Notes under the pieces: model-generated
Told to the model about the DNA's origin: nothing
The model's input: only the letters and a program-made list of their open reading frames with translations
The model's database searches: none
NCBI RefSeq assembly: GCF_047495875.1
Contig: NC_092497.1
Span: 4,163,437-4,227,436, forward strand
Source of the DNA: Pithys albifrons albifrons
Taxonomy: Eukaryota; Chordata; Aves; Passeriformes; Thamnophilidae
Length of the DNA: 64,000 nucleotides
Direction: 5' to 3'
Translations under genes and position numbers: made by a program
Part shown: one piece after another, positions 1 to 10,825 of the stretch
Layout of the letters: each line of letters starts with the position of its first letter
Numbering within the stretch: position 1 is the first letter of the stretch

Positions 1-420
1 TTGCTAATTTCTGTTTAATAAAGATGTATTCAATTTCATGTCACCTTTCAGAGCAGAGTAAACTTAAGATCCAATAAGCAGTCTTTGCACTTGGAGCAAG
101 GGGATGAGGTGGGTACTGGTTGTCCTGAGCTCATCATCTAAGCTGATACTTGAAGGGAGAGGTTGTGAAGTACTGACCAAAGATCTTACATAGTGTGGGC
201 CAGACCTTGAGACATCACAAAGATAAAGATCATACTGTGTGATGAGCCCATACAGGGAGTCTGGTGAACTCACAGTTTTGATCTAACTGGGATTACCTAA
301 ATAAATTCAGAGAACTGGACATACAATAATTTACTTCAGCTGAGAAGTAATTTACAAGCTTATGTAGTGATAGAACAAGGGTGAAGGGCTGCAAACTGAC
401 AGCCAGTTCATTTTGATTGT
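1..420. other. AT-rich sequence without a recognised gene
   Basis: No gene, repeat family or RNA is recognised here. The short open frames lack any recognisable motif and are taken as chance. The stretch leads directly into a CR1 3' end. Confidence 0.5.
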
Positions 421-632
421 ATATTAGGGAAAAATTCTTGACTATGATAGTGATGAAGCACAGGTTGTCTGGGGAAGCTGTTGCTGCCCTACACCTGGAA
501 ATGCACAAGCCTAGGTTGGATGGAGGTCTGACAAAACTCACTAGTGGAAGGTGTTCCTGCTCATGACAGGAGGGTTGGAACAAGATGAATTTTAAGGTCC
601 TTTCCACCCCAAACTATTCTATGGTTCTATGA
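421..632 (+). mobile_element. CR1 LINE 3' end fragment
   Basis: This is the 3' end of a CR1 non-LTR retrotransposon in sense orientation. It begins near attaggga, the usual 'gatattaggaa' block. It then passes through a degraded 'gaagctgtggctgcccc' block (gaagctgttgctgcccta) and 'ctagtggaaggtgt', and ends with 'aaggtcctttccacccc' followed by the terminal repeats attctatg/gttctatg. Only the untranslated tail is present, so it is a 5'-truncated dead copy. It marks the sequence as avian or other sauropsid. The family call is based on memory of the CR1 consensus, not an alignment. Confidence 0.88.
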
Positions 633-1452
633 TAATTAACATTATAAACAAAGTAAGTAAAAGCATATGTTCTATAAAATTAACTAAAGAATGCATAAGG
701 ACGTGATTGTCTGGCACATCCAAATTTCAAGCTAGGGTGATCTTCTTGGGATATATCTATCTTTAAGTGACTGAGTTGAATATGTTCCATTGCTCAGTGG
801 GTTTTTTTTCAATATAGATACAAAAATAATTTCTTCCCCTTGGGCAAAACCTTACAATGATTATCTCTTCATTCTTTACATCTCTACAACACCAACACTC
901 GTGAGCAGAGGTCAGCACTGGGACTGTTACTGACTCTAGCATCATGAAAACTTGTGTCTTTAGTAGTTTGAATAGTTTGTCCTTCATTATGCAGTGTAAA
1001 TTAGATAAAAACACTGGGTTTATGGAACATGATCCGGGATATAATTCAAGGGTAAGAAAAATCTCTGTTAAAGATTATAAAAAATTTTAGAAGTGTAACA
1101 TTCTGACAGTAGAACAACTACATGGAATTAGAGTGGACAGTGTTTTAATACAGTAGACATAAAACTACAACAATGCTGATTTTTACAGACCAGATGCTCA
1201 GCTTGTTGAATTATAAGAGTGTTGGTGACTTTAGCTGAATATCTGACTCTCTAAAAAGAGTAATCTCTGACTATAAAGATTTACTTCCTATGATGTGGAT
1301 CATTCCTCTGAAAAAAATTTGTCTACAAAACTGTCCTTGAGGAAATGCTTCTGGTGTTGACATTCAGATTTTATGGTAGACAAGGCAGTGCTAGGATAGG
1401 GTCAAGTGTGTGTGTGGGGTGTGGGAAGGGTTTTAAACTGAAAGAGGAGATA
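633..1452. other. No gene seen
   Basis: AT-rich unique-looking sequence between two CR1 ends. An 83-codon open frame near 763-1014 (minus) has no recognisable domain and is taken as chance. There is a short T run near 803-810. Confidence 0.5.
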
Positions 1453-1662
1453 CTTAGATTAGATATTAGGAAGAAATTCTCTAAGAAGAGCATGATGAGT
1501 TCCTGACACAGGCTGCCAGAGAAGCTGTGGATGCTCCATCCCTGGAAAAGTTGGACAGAGTTGGAGCAACCCGGTCTAGTGGAAGATTTCCCTGCCAATG
1601 GCAGGGAGTGGGAATGAGGTGCCTTTTAAGGACTCTTCTAACAGAAAACATTCTACTATTCC
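1453..1662 (+). mobile_element. CR1 LINE 3' end fragment
   Basis: A second sense-orientation CR1 tail. It starts with cttagattagatattaggaa, followed by a 'gacacaggctgccagagaagctgtgg' type block and 'gtctagtggaagatttccctgcc'. It ends at a decayed attctact/attccat terminus. The 3' untranslated part only, 5'-truncated. The two overlapping minus-strand frames of 75 and 86 codons are artefacts of this repeat. Confidence 0.88.
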
Positions 1663-4196
1663 ATAAAGTATTATTTTGAATTTTCAGAACTGGAAAGAGG
1701 CAAAGGTGTTTCAATGCCCAGGAGAAATTTGAAAACACCATTATTGCTTGAAAAAATCTACCTTTTACACTAGATAGGTACTACACAGGATAGCAAGTAG
1801 TGTTATGTGCTACGTTCTTCTTTTGACTGCATCCATTAATGGGACACAACCTCTGAAAAATCAGGAGGAGCAGAGAAGAGCCCAAACACAGAAAGGCAGT
1901 GAGCTTTTCACTCAGAACTGATCAGTCTGTTTCAGGTCTGATCTACCTGGGCTTATGAGACAGCAGAAAATACTGCACTGCTTCTACATCCTCTGCAGAT
2001 AGCCATTACTCTCCATTACTGTCAGTATGCAGGCGCCAAAGCAGATACTGCACAAATATAATCTTTAGAAATACAAGCAAACAGACACTGAGACTATGAC
2101 ACTATTTGTCAGCAGGAAACCATTTTACAACTCACAAAGTTTAAACAGTTATTTCAAATTCCTTCTTCCTGTAACTGAGGCATAAAATAATGAAAGGGAA
2201 AGTGACTGTACTTGGGTGTTCTTCATGGATTATTTTCTTTTGCTCATCCTCGCCATAGAAACAAGAAGCAACATGTTCCAGTGACATCTGACTCCTTTGC
2301 TATCTTTAAATGCATCCCCAGATAATACATTATTGTGTTTGTAGCATCTTCCCTTTGGTTCCCAGAGAGGCTTCAAAAACACTGGTTTGTTGACAAAACA
2401 AATGAGCCTGAGACATCTTGATGAAGGACACTCTTCCCCAGAGTTTTCATCTAGAAAGGATCACTGCAGTAGCCATACATGGGCTGTTTAAAGCAGAGGC
2501 AGAGGGAAGATAAGAAAGCTGGGAAATTTGATCAGCTATACACAAGGACTCACATTCTTATTTGACTGCAAAATATCTGATTGACCTTGAACCTTAAACA
2601 ACTTGTCAGGGGATCTGTTGCTTCAATTGCTCCCTGTCATCTCCTCAGCTGTCTCTTCCTTTCAGATTTCATCTTAAAAATACCCCAGACTGATGGGAGT
2701 GTGATAGCACTGGGCCAGAGCAAGGAGGGCTGCATTTTTGCACAGAAGGAAAGTGTATTTACTGTATTTCCATGGATTCTTTTTGGCATTTCCATTCATG
2801 CAAAACCTAGTGATGCCTACTGAATCAAAAGATATGCTAAACCTGAAGAGTAGGTTAAAAAATTCTCAAAAGAGGTATTGTTTCAAAAGGTTACCAGGCC
2901 TAATGTGCATAGATTTAAATGACTAACCAATTAATATGAAGATATTTATGATTATGGACCAAAGCTAAAAGCTAGATGCAGGTTCAGGTAACTTTGGAAC
3001 AGAATCTGAGGATCTATTCACAGCAAACCATACATTATTGTGTGAATTATCTTGATATTCATGATATTGTTACAAGATTATGTATGCCTATGGCTGCTGA
3101 GTTTCACCCCTGCCAAAATAAGAATATTAATATATCACTTCTGTCGTCTATGTAGCCCTCTCTATTAAAGCTTTTTAACCTTTTTTTACTCTGGCCCAAG
3201 ACTTTTAGTATGGGAAGCTCCAAAATTTCCAAGATGGACTCTTCCACTGCTATTTTGTCTTCAATGATACAAGTTTCCTTAACTCTCATTTTAACTTGTT
3301 GATGAAGTTACATGTTGACCTACCTCTCAGGAATGTCAGGAATAGATTGAATGTGTAGACCACTAGCAGCAGCACCCTCACACTATCTTCCCTAGAATGA
3401 ACAACCTCAATCCATTCAATCTTTCTGCTTAGGTAATTTTTCCAGATGTCTTCTGACCTCCCATCATACTTATTTTTCTGAATACCCACTCAACACTTTT
3501 CTTGAAGTGATATGTTCAAAACTGCGTAAGAGTCTGGAGAGAATAAAACACATCCTATCCCTTTTAGTATTTTTTAATTTTGATCATTACAAGGTACTCT
3601 TATGACACAAAGAGTTGGTTAATCTACCCTAGAGAGGTTACTTTACCTTGCCTGAAACCCAAGGAAACTACACAGTATAAAGCATTCCTTTCAAAAGTAG
3701 GAATGAGTTTAACTAGTCACAATAACTCCCAGTAAATAACCACTATAGTTATGTGTCCTTGTCTTAAATTAATGTATCATCAAAGGAATATGGTCATCTA
3801 CTCTTTTTTTTAATAGGGTAAATTGTGGAGGTAGTCAAGGCAATATTATCTCTGGAAGCTGTATAGCTTTCTTCTCTAATCAGGGTGTCTGGCACCCAAA
3901 AATTTCCTGACCTCTTTTTAAACAGATATGATGAAGGGATGGCACCTCCTCTGATGTTATGAAAAGTACTTTTGAGGAGAGACTGTGCTAGCAGTGAAGA
4001 AGTAAGAAAACTTATTTTTCCATCTGAAAGTAATTCTAGAGATTTCCTTTGGCATGTCTAACCATCTTTCTCCAGATATGATGGTCCATGTTTCCCTTTG
4101 AAAAAGTCAACTGGTCAGAGATGTCCTATAACATATGATTAATGACCTACAGGTTTTAAGTTGTTGGATGGATTTTCAACCTTTCAAACATGTATT
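1663..4196. other. No gene seen
   Basis: About 2.5 kb of AT-rich sequence without a recognised repeat family, RNA or exon. The plus frame at 2581-2823 starts like a short hydrophobic peptide but has no recognised domain and no homologue I know. The minus frames at 3104-3489 are similar chance frames. Confidence 0.45.
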
Positions 4197-4227
4197 AAAA
4201 AAAAAAAAAGAAAAAAAAAAAGGAAAA
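4197..4227 (+). repeat. A-rich low-complexity tract
   Basis: Two runs of A separated by single G residues, on the plus strand. There is no retroposon body that I recognise immediately 5' of it, so it is annotated only as a simple repeat. Confidence 0.85.
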
Positions 4228-5946
4228 AGCCACATTCCTATCCTGCTGTGTTCTAGTCTGGGAGCCAAGGTGGGACCAGAAATAAATTGCATTTAAAGAG
4301 TATTCTTTCTCTTAAGAAGCTTTTGTTGGGAACTCTAACAGACTATTAAATTGCTCACAGACTAGTGTGACCATTATTTCAGCACTTTATGTGACTTAAA
4401 AGAAATAAGCAACCTGAGCAATTCTAAAATCTCCCTTTACAGGAGCAATGATTTTCTGTACCAGTAAACCAGTAGAGTGAAAACCAGTACTAGCCATGGA
4501 ATAGAGCATTACAGTTGCAGTTACATGAAAGTTATGGCAGTCAAACCTTTCACTACAAGACGGTGATCTTTTGAAGGTATAATTCCATTGCAATGGGTAC
4601 ACTTTGCCTCTGAAAACCACAGAGACAGGTTTCCAGGAAAGGTCTGCTGAGAATTTCTGTGTGTGAATTAAAGCAGAGAAATTACACAAAGGGACCTAGA
4701 GACTGGAAATATGAACAGGAAACAGTGAAATGAGGTTCAGTCTGGAGCAGTGGAAAAAAGCCATCATCTAATGCCTCTGGAGAGAGTTGTGTAAAGAGGT
4801 AATCTGAAACAGGCATTTGGTAAATGGAAGATGTGATATTTAGGTTGCAATAACAATGAAGGAAACCTGTAGGGTGACAATGAGCCATTCCTCCCGTAGT
4901 AAAAGACAGACAAAGGGAGTAACAGAGTGTGAATGTGCTTTTGGGGAGTCCTGCAAAGGAGTCTGTCATCGTACCTCAGAGAGGAGACACAAGTAGTGTC
5001 ACTCAGCCATGCTGGGATGATAATGATCCAAAGACATTGTTACAATAAAAATAATGAAGAGAAACTGTTGTTTTCAGCTAAAAAAATGACTGAAACCCAG
5101 AAAGTGACTGGGAGAGAAGTTTCTGATGAGACAATCAGGAAGCAAGAGAGGGAATGATAATTGCTAGCACAGTATAGAAAGATGTTGGTACTATGAAGGA
5201 AGAACTATTAAGGATGGGGGGGTGGGGTAGGCAGGAGAAATAGACAAAACTAAGCAGAGAGAAAAGAAAAATCAGGCTGAATTAAGCAATTACTGGTTCT
5301 TAATAGAGAAGTCTATTAGACGAAGAAATGTTCTCCTATGAGACACAGCTGTAAGCTCTTCAGTGCAGGCACCATGACTGCTTATATATTTGCACTGCAC
5401 CCAGCACAGTTGGGAATCTGATCCTTATTTGATCCTGTGGGTTCTGCAGCAATAGAAATAACAAACAGCAATAATTACATACTGTGGCACAGCCATGGGG
5501 GATACGTGCTGAGGCTGAGCACTCCTCTTAGCCACACTCTGCTGAGGTCAATGGGATTATTTGGATACAGGCTGGTGGTGTTAACAGGACAATTTGGCCT
5601 GGTTCATCTGTAAAAATAGAATATGAGTGGTTTCTGCTCCCAAATCTCCCTATTATTATTTGTTGTAGTGCCATGAAGACTGAACAATGTCTAGTTATGC
5701 AAGGGAGAATGTTCCACACTCAAAGAACTCATTTGGTAGGGCAGAGTGGTAGCTGTGAAGAGCTAGGGACTTGGAATGCCAGCAAATTTTTGTTCAGAGC
5801 AATGTAATTATCTAGAAGGTGTAAAGTAGTAATCTGCTCCTTCAGGACTGATAGCACAACCTTTCTTCCTCATCACTTGCATTACAAGTAAGACCTTGCT
5901 CAGTGTCTGTTTCTTTCTCCAATGGACAGGAGGGAATTTAGGAAGC
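4228..5946. other. No gene seen
   Basis: Unique-looking sequence with a short G-rich run near 5216-5228. Open frames at 4396-4969 (minus) and 4933-5157 (plus) overlap one another and show no domain. It ends at the left target-site duplication of the composite SINE. Confidence 0.45.
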
Positions 5947-5958
5947 AGATTCTGAAAT
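5947..5958. repeat. Target-site duplication, left copy (SINE)
   Basis: The 12-bp sequence agattctgaaat is repeated exactly at 6327-6338. The pair brackets the composite SINE and defines its ends to the base. Confidence 0.9.
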
Positions 5959-6009
5959 GTTTGTATTGTATGGCCAAACTTTGTGAAGGAAGATTTGGGA
6001 AGGTCTTTC
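5959..6009 (-). repeat. RTE 3' terminus within the SINE
   Basis: On the plus strand this reads tatggccaaactttgtgaa then ggaagatttggga. It matches catggctaggcttcatgaat (30247) of the LINE and catggctacgcttcatgaat (7092) of the 45-bp insertion. This is the end an RTE enzyme would recognise. The tail beyond it is ATACAATAC-like in sense, unlike the ATGATG-like tail of the LINE. Confidence 0.82.
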
Positions 6010-6153
6010 CCAACGTGGGTGTGCCCTTCCAGCCTGCGCAGTGGATTTTTAGATGAGGCACAGCATGTGCAGAACTGGCCCCACCATTTAAGTCCTAAGG
6101 GTCCATTTGCCACAGCTGAGCGAGCTTGGACAGTGACCATGAAGTCCTGAGGA
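6010..6153 (-). repeat. LINE 5' UTR-homologous block within the SINE
   Basis: This aligns along its length with 33609-33751 of the RTE LINE. Shared strings include gaggcacagcatg, aactggccccacc and agcttggacagtga, all read on the plus strand and in the same orientation and order. In the LINE the block is 5' of the coding region; here it is joined directly to the RTE 3' terminus, so the coding part is missing. Confidence 0.88.
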
Positions 6154-6155
6154 CT

Positions 6156-6250
6156 GTCTACAGCACCTGGTACTAACCAGGGCTGACCCTGCTTAAGCAT
6201 CCAAGATCTGACAGGATCGGATGTCAGGGAGGCATTTAACTGCCAGGACG
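6156..6250 (-). repeat. 5S-rRNA-like segment within the SINE
   Basis: Read on the minus strand it carries the 5S landmarks in order: ccgatc, then tgatctcgg-like cagatcttgg, then aagcagggt (6194-6186), then cctggttagtac (6181-6170) and ggtgctgtagac (6167-6156). In 5S rRNA about 25 nt (ttggatgggagaccgcctgg and flanks) lie between gttagtac and ggtgctg; they are absent here. That stretch holds the 5S internal C box, so the 5S promoter would be incomplete. The 5' third of 5S is only weakly recognisable. Confidence 0.85.
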
Positions 6251-6326
6251 GTCCCCACTGAGACTCGAACTCATGACCTTGGGATTTGGAGTCCGGAGTG
6301 CTCTCCGGTACACCACTGGACTGCCT
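6250..6326 (-). repeat. tRNA-like SINE head (not a functional tRNA gene)
   Basis: On the minus strand it runs ggcagtccagtggt..., with agcactccggactccaaatc as a diverged anticodon arm, a T-arm gagttcgagtctc (B box 6272-6262) and a 3' ggggacc. The D-arm to anticodon-stem part resembles tRNA-Gln (agcactctggact). The bases at the anticodon position read CCA and the following aaggt resembles tRNA-Trp, so the parent tRNA is unresolved. The acceptor stem does not pair well, so this is a pol III promoter, not a tRNA. Confidence 0.82.
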
Positions 6327-6338
6327 AGATTCTGAAAT
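6327..6338. repeat. Target-site duplication, right copy (SINE)
   Basis: An exact second copy of agattctgaaat, abutting the 5' end of the SINE head. Confidence 0.9.
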
Positions 6339-7069
6339 AAGCCATGTCTGCAGAAACAAGGACACTGGAGATCATGCAGACAAGACACCATGGCAGATCT
6401 GTAGCTTGGGAACAGTGGATATATTTCTGTGGTAGCTTACAGGTAGGTGATAGTCTTCACTGACAACAACATGGTACTTTTTGTCTAAAATGCTGCCTTG
6501 TCTTTATCTGACTGCATTATTATTATTGTTATTACTATTGTTTTAATGGCTGAAGGCTAAGAAGAACTGGGGCTTGTCAGAAAACTGAGTAATTGATGAA
6601 AAAGCAGTTGATAACAGCAGTTCAATTCTAATAATTTCCTGTCTTATTTTGTGTTAAGACATCAGTACTGGGGTGTACTTTAGCAAAATAACTGAAATAA
6701 ATGATGTATTTTCAGTCAGCTTTATCCGTGACTCTTGTGCATTTGAGAAAGACCCGGCAGTGGATTTGGCAGAAAAAGTGAAAAGCAAGTCAGGAGCTAC
6801 AATTATGAAATACAAAAAGTCAATTTGAATGTCAACAGCAAAGGCAGGGGATGCAAGCATTAAAGAGCTCCAGTTTGAGAAAACGGGGGCACCACATTGT
6901 GTAAACCTGACTAACTGCTCATGTTCCAAGCTGCAGAAGAATGCCATATTTAGATGTTTTTTTATTTTACATTGATTTTGTTATTTTAGACAACAGGACT
7001 CCCCAAGCCTCTTGCAGATGCTACATCAGTCAGAAGGAATGGATCCCCAAACCCATAAAGTCTATGAAT
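6339..7069. other. No gene seen
   Basis: Unique-looking sequence with a short imperfect ATT/GTT repeat near 6517-6545. The 97-codon minus frame at 6654-6947 has no recognisable motif. Confidence 0.45.
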
Positions 7070-7134
7070 ATCCAGATTTCATCATGATCATCATGGCTAC
7101 GCTTCATGAATGAAGATTTGGGACATCCAGATTT
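7070..7134 (-). mobile_element. 45-bp RTE 3'-end insertion with target-site duplication
   Basis: The core 7080-7124 contains catggctacgcttcatgaat and gaagatttggga, which match the 3' terminus of the RTE LINE (30240-30275) and the SINE end. The direct repeat atccagattt occurs exactly at 7070-7079 and 7125-7134. Nothing of the RTE body is present, so it reads as an extremely 5'-truncated retroposition on the minus strand. The tail on that strand is ATGATGATCATGATG. Confidence 0.8.
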
Positions 7135-7857
7135 AATTGCATAAGTTTTGACATTTGGAGAGAAAACCCCTGCACTCTCTCAATATTTGGAGAAAAAGTC
7201 CTTCAGCAAAATAATATTATATAATGCACTCTTAAAATTTGTTTTAAGGGGAAATTACTGTACAAAAAGGAACGAGAATTGTTATCTTACTTCTTGAGGC
7301 TATAAAAGCAGTGAGTAGAGAGATGAAGTAACTTGCCCAGATTATGGGAGCAATGGGACACTGAACCCACTAATCTTCACTGGTTTTTGATAAATCAACA
7401 GAAATAAAAGAAAAACATAATTATCAGAAATGGCACTAGAGTTGATCAATAAAACCAGTGAAGTTCTCTGTGTCTTAGTCAACCTAACTAATGTGATACT
7501 GGAGAGATTTAACATACTTACTGACCTGCCTTAAGAGGAGGCAAATGCACACAGGTCATTGCTTAAACACAGTAGGTTTTATCATTAATGTTGAAACCAA
7601 GACCAAAGTGACCATCTTTATTCCTGACCGGAATATAATGCTCTGGCTCCTGGATTTACAAACCTGTTGCCACATGACCATAAAAACGTAGTTTTTGTGG
7701 GGTTTTTTTGCCTCTGTTTACCTGTATGTCCCACAGGGACCCTTCTCTTGAGATGCTGCCACTCAGTAGCTTTCAAGGTCTAAATTCTTTCCTGACACCA
7801 GCCCTGTGTTTCTATCATTTCCTCTCACTGCTTGAGCAAAACAGACACTACTGAGGA
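7135..7857. other. No gene seen
   Basis: AT-rich sequence without a recognised repeat or exon. It has a short poly-T/G stretch near 7697-7711. Confidence 0.45.
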
Positions 7858-7983
7858 ATGATTCATCCACATTTGAGATGCCTGTTTTAGGATAGGATGA
7901 ATCATGCTTGTTTCATTCCCTTGACTATAAAGGGAGACAAGGGTGACTAATCAAGACGTAGATGTCTGTAGTGCAGACATCTA
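7858..7983. repeat. Cluster of three hairpin-forming inverted repeats
   Basis: Three inverted repeats lie within 126 bp. The first has perfect 11-bp arms, atgattcatcc (7858-7868) and ggatgaatcat (7895-7905), with a 26-nt spacer. The second has 6-bp arms, tccctt (7917-7922) and aaggga (7930-7935). The third has perfect 10-bp arms, tagatgtctg (7959-7968) and cagacatcta (7974-7983), with a 5-nt loop. No function can be assigned. Confidence 0.75.
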
Positions 7984-9329
7984 ACATTGAGATGAATGCC
8001 ACTTTCAGAGCCAGCTCATGTCTGACAGAAATGGTGACAGCCAGCTGGGTCCACCAGAGCTTTGGCTCTGGCACAGCACTATGTGAAAGCATATTGCTTC
8101 CAAGACTATTTCAGGACCAGATAGCCCCCTTCTCATGGTGCTCAGAGCCGAAGTTAATTAGCATGGAGGACACAAGCTGGCCTTATGCAGAACCGGGGTA
8201 TCTCTGCATGTTTCTGTTTAACTAAGTAGTTCTGTGGAGTTTGGTACAGAGGCATGGCATAGTTACTTAGGTTTAACATCATCTTTGTGCTCAAGCATAG
8301 CATTGACCTTGATGTGCATGAGCTGGCTCCAGGTAGAGCTTCTTGTGGATGTTTTCTTTCCATGTTTTAAAGCAGCAGGGATGCTCTATGCATTTACATA
8401 GCAAAATGTCTTTTTAGTTGCACTTGCTCCTTGAATTTGTAGAAAAATGATGAAACTGGGTTTTGTGGCAACCAGTTGAAGTCTAGAGGCATTAATATTT
8501 TTAAAGCCTGTTTTTTCTGGTTTTTTTTTATTATGACAGACCTTATTATTTCGAACATCTGTCTGAATAGGCTTAATAATCCACTTTTATAACCACTACA
8601 TTGAATACAAAGAAATGCCATGGGTAATTTAACTGGTCACAAATAGCATATTGCCTGCTAGATGGAACCGAAGAAGACTTAAAATAAATTTTCTGAGTCT
8701 GAAATAAAGTTGCTGACATGGTGTCATGACTGACCAATAATCGTATCTGGTCTTTTCTTAGATTCCACAGACTTGCTAGCTGGACTAAAGACTTACAAAA
8801 CATGATGGAAGTGATCACAGCCTCACTCTCTGAATTGTGTGATTAGTGGGATGATTATTTTCCCATCTTAGCCGCATAACTTTTAGTGCTGAACTGAGAA
8901 ACTTGAGCTCCCAGAGATGCCAGAGTATCACTGAATTTTCTAAAAGCAAATACTACCTCTCTTTTCAGAGAACTTTATGCAGCTCCTGAAATTCTCTCTG
9001 CCAGGACACTTCATCTCAAACAAGTTTTGAGGGAACTGAGAAATCGACAGATAAAATTTACAAGGGCTAAAAACCCCAGCAAAAGCAAACATTACAAAAC
9101 AATTCTAATTCATAGAAAATACATACCCCTAACAATAATAGATGCCCTTTTTAAACAATTACTCTGTGGAGGTTGCTTTCCTCCATAATTTTGAATAATG
9201 TTATTGCTCAAACAAATAACTTGCCCAAGATTGAACACTGAATTTTGAATTGACGATAGAACTAATATATTCCCAATTGTAATTTGTTCTGAAAAATGTT
9301 GTGTACCAGAAAAGTGATAAGAAATGTAA
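7984..9329. other. No gene seen
   Basis: Unique-looking sequence with several overlapping short frames (7962-8225 plus, 8154-8818 minus), none with a recognisable domain. Confidence 0.45.
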
Positions 9330-9402
9330 AAAAAAGAAACAAAAAACCCAAACCAACCAATCCACCATTAACAAGACCCCAAAAAACCCTCAAAACCCCC
9401 CA
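9330..9402 (+). repeat. A/C-rich low-complexity tract
   Basis: The plus strand is almost devoid of G and T, with aacccaaaccaacc-like and ccccaaaaaaccc-like words. Similar tracts occur at 40054-40098 and 50697-50780. Confidence 0.8.
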
Positions 9403-10825
9403 TGAATAATGTTTTATATTGAACCCCCAAATCTACAAAGTGTAATTGTCTTAGATATTTAACTACTAAACTATCTTGGAAAAGGTTGCTCTTCCAAGCT
9501 GCATCTTTTCTCCTCCATTCCTTATTTGCTATTTTGTGAAGAAAACATTGGTCAAATTATGTTTTCAATTAAAAAAAATATAAACAAGACATTTTATTTC
9601 CATAGAGAAATCTGTTTTAATGTTAAACACATCTTTTTCACCAAAGGCAACTTTTCAAATGAAAATGTACACAAAATAGATGGTTTGTTACACAGAGTTA
9701 AGGCTGAGCACAGGGGAAGATGAATTATTGCTATTGTAGCATGAGCGGAAGAACTAGAAGACCAGCTAGGAAAGCAGAATAGTAAGCAATGGAAGCAATG
9801 ACTAAGCCAGTTCTATTTCTAGCAAGAGAGGTAGAGGGAAAAAACAAGGGCACATTTAGACGATATTAAGCAGACATAAATGACAGGATTTGGATTCTGA
9901 ATGTGGAGTCCTTCCATAAGAACAAACTGGCTTTTGAATTACACCATCCATCAGTATGGTGTCTTCAAAAGGAAATGAAGAAAAAGTTGCTTCATATGCA
10001 TCTCCTCACTAACAAAATTATAGATTATTACAACTCAGGAAACAGTCTGCTGACAGATCAGCTGTGAGGAGAGTTTTCAATAGCACTGACTATGGTCAAG
10101 GAAGGAATTAAAACATGTGCTTAAGTTAATCCATCCATCAGAGAAACAGAACTAAATAACCTCAGAGTGATAATACCTTAGTAGTTCCAAAGTTCTAATG
10201 CATTTATTCTTGCCATCACACAGTCGACAGTGCTATCCATTATCCCTGATTTACAGGAGGGAGACTGAGCACATTTAGAGTAGGTTTCTAATTCCCATAG
10301 AGTTCCGTTCCTTTGAGGATCTGGGGCTGTAGATCTGGTCACTGCAGTGAAGAACAGTACAGAGAGACCTGGAACACTGCCAGCTCAGCCTGCTTGTGAG
10401 CAGGGCTCATTAACGTGGGCACAGCAACATCCTGATGCTGTGAGGATGCTGCCAGCCCTGAAACAGAGCTCCTGCATCCTGCAGCACTGTGGGCTTGTTT
10501 TCCTCATGGGCAAATCAGATCAGAATAACTGAGCTTGGAGAGCAGTGTGATCCATAGGGTAGATTTAAATGTCTTTGCAATGATCACCCATCAGTTTCTC
10601 AGAATACAGTAAGACTGAATCCAGCTTTATGACTCCGACACTATTATCCTATGGATGGACTACTTCTCTCTAAGGAGCTGGATAGGCAGGGCCTTTGGCT
10701 ATATCTGGTTTGTTGAGCTTGTTGAATTTCTTTATGCCTCATTGGTGTTGTGTGTTGTATGATTTCTGCAACGATACAGTGATTCTCCTGGTCCTGGAGC
10801 TGTTAGTCCATAACCTAAGAGAAAG
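9403..10825. other. No gene seen
   Basis: AT-rich sequence. The stretch 10330-10540 is more GC-rich and carries a 61-codon plus frame without a recognised domain. Confidence 0.4.

Larger units (their letters stand above)
5959..6326 (-). mobile_element. Composite tRNA/5S-rRNA/RTE SINE, 368 bp
   Basis: A non-autonomous retroposon, read on the minus strand from 6326 to 5959. Its parts in order are: a tRNA-like head (6326-6250) with a B-box-like gagttcgagtc; a 5S-rRNA-like segment (about 6250-6156); a block homologous to the RTE LINE 5' UTR (6153-6010, matching 33751-33609); and an RTE 3' terminus (about 6000-5959) ending in a degenerate ATAC/AATAC tail. It is flanked by a perfect 12-bp direct repeat, which shows a genuine retroposition. 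It would be transcribed by RNA polymerase III and mobilised by an RTE enzyme. The design recalls Bov-tA, where a tRNA precedes joined RTE ends. The long minus-strand open frame across it is an artefact. Confidence 0.92.

Noticed and set aside
6156..6250. Stand-alone 5S rRNA pseudogene
   Set aside because: It is inside the SINE with no duplication of its own. A nested independent insertion is not supported.
6250..6326. Functional tRNA gene
   Set aside because: Acceptor stem pairs poorly, the anticodon arm is imperfect, and it is fused to 5S and RTE sequence within a single target-site duplication.
5808..6365. 185-codon minus-strand open frame
   Set aside because: It lies across the composite SINE, including its tRNA and 5S parts. 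Non-coding RNA sequence read as protein.
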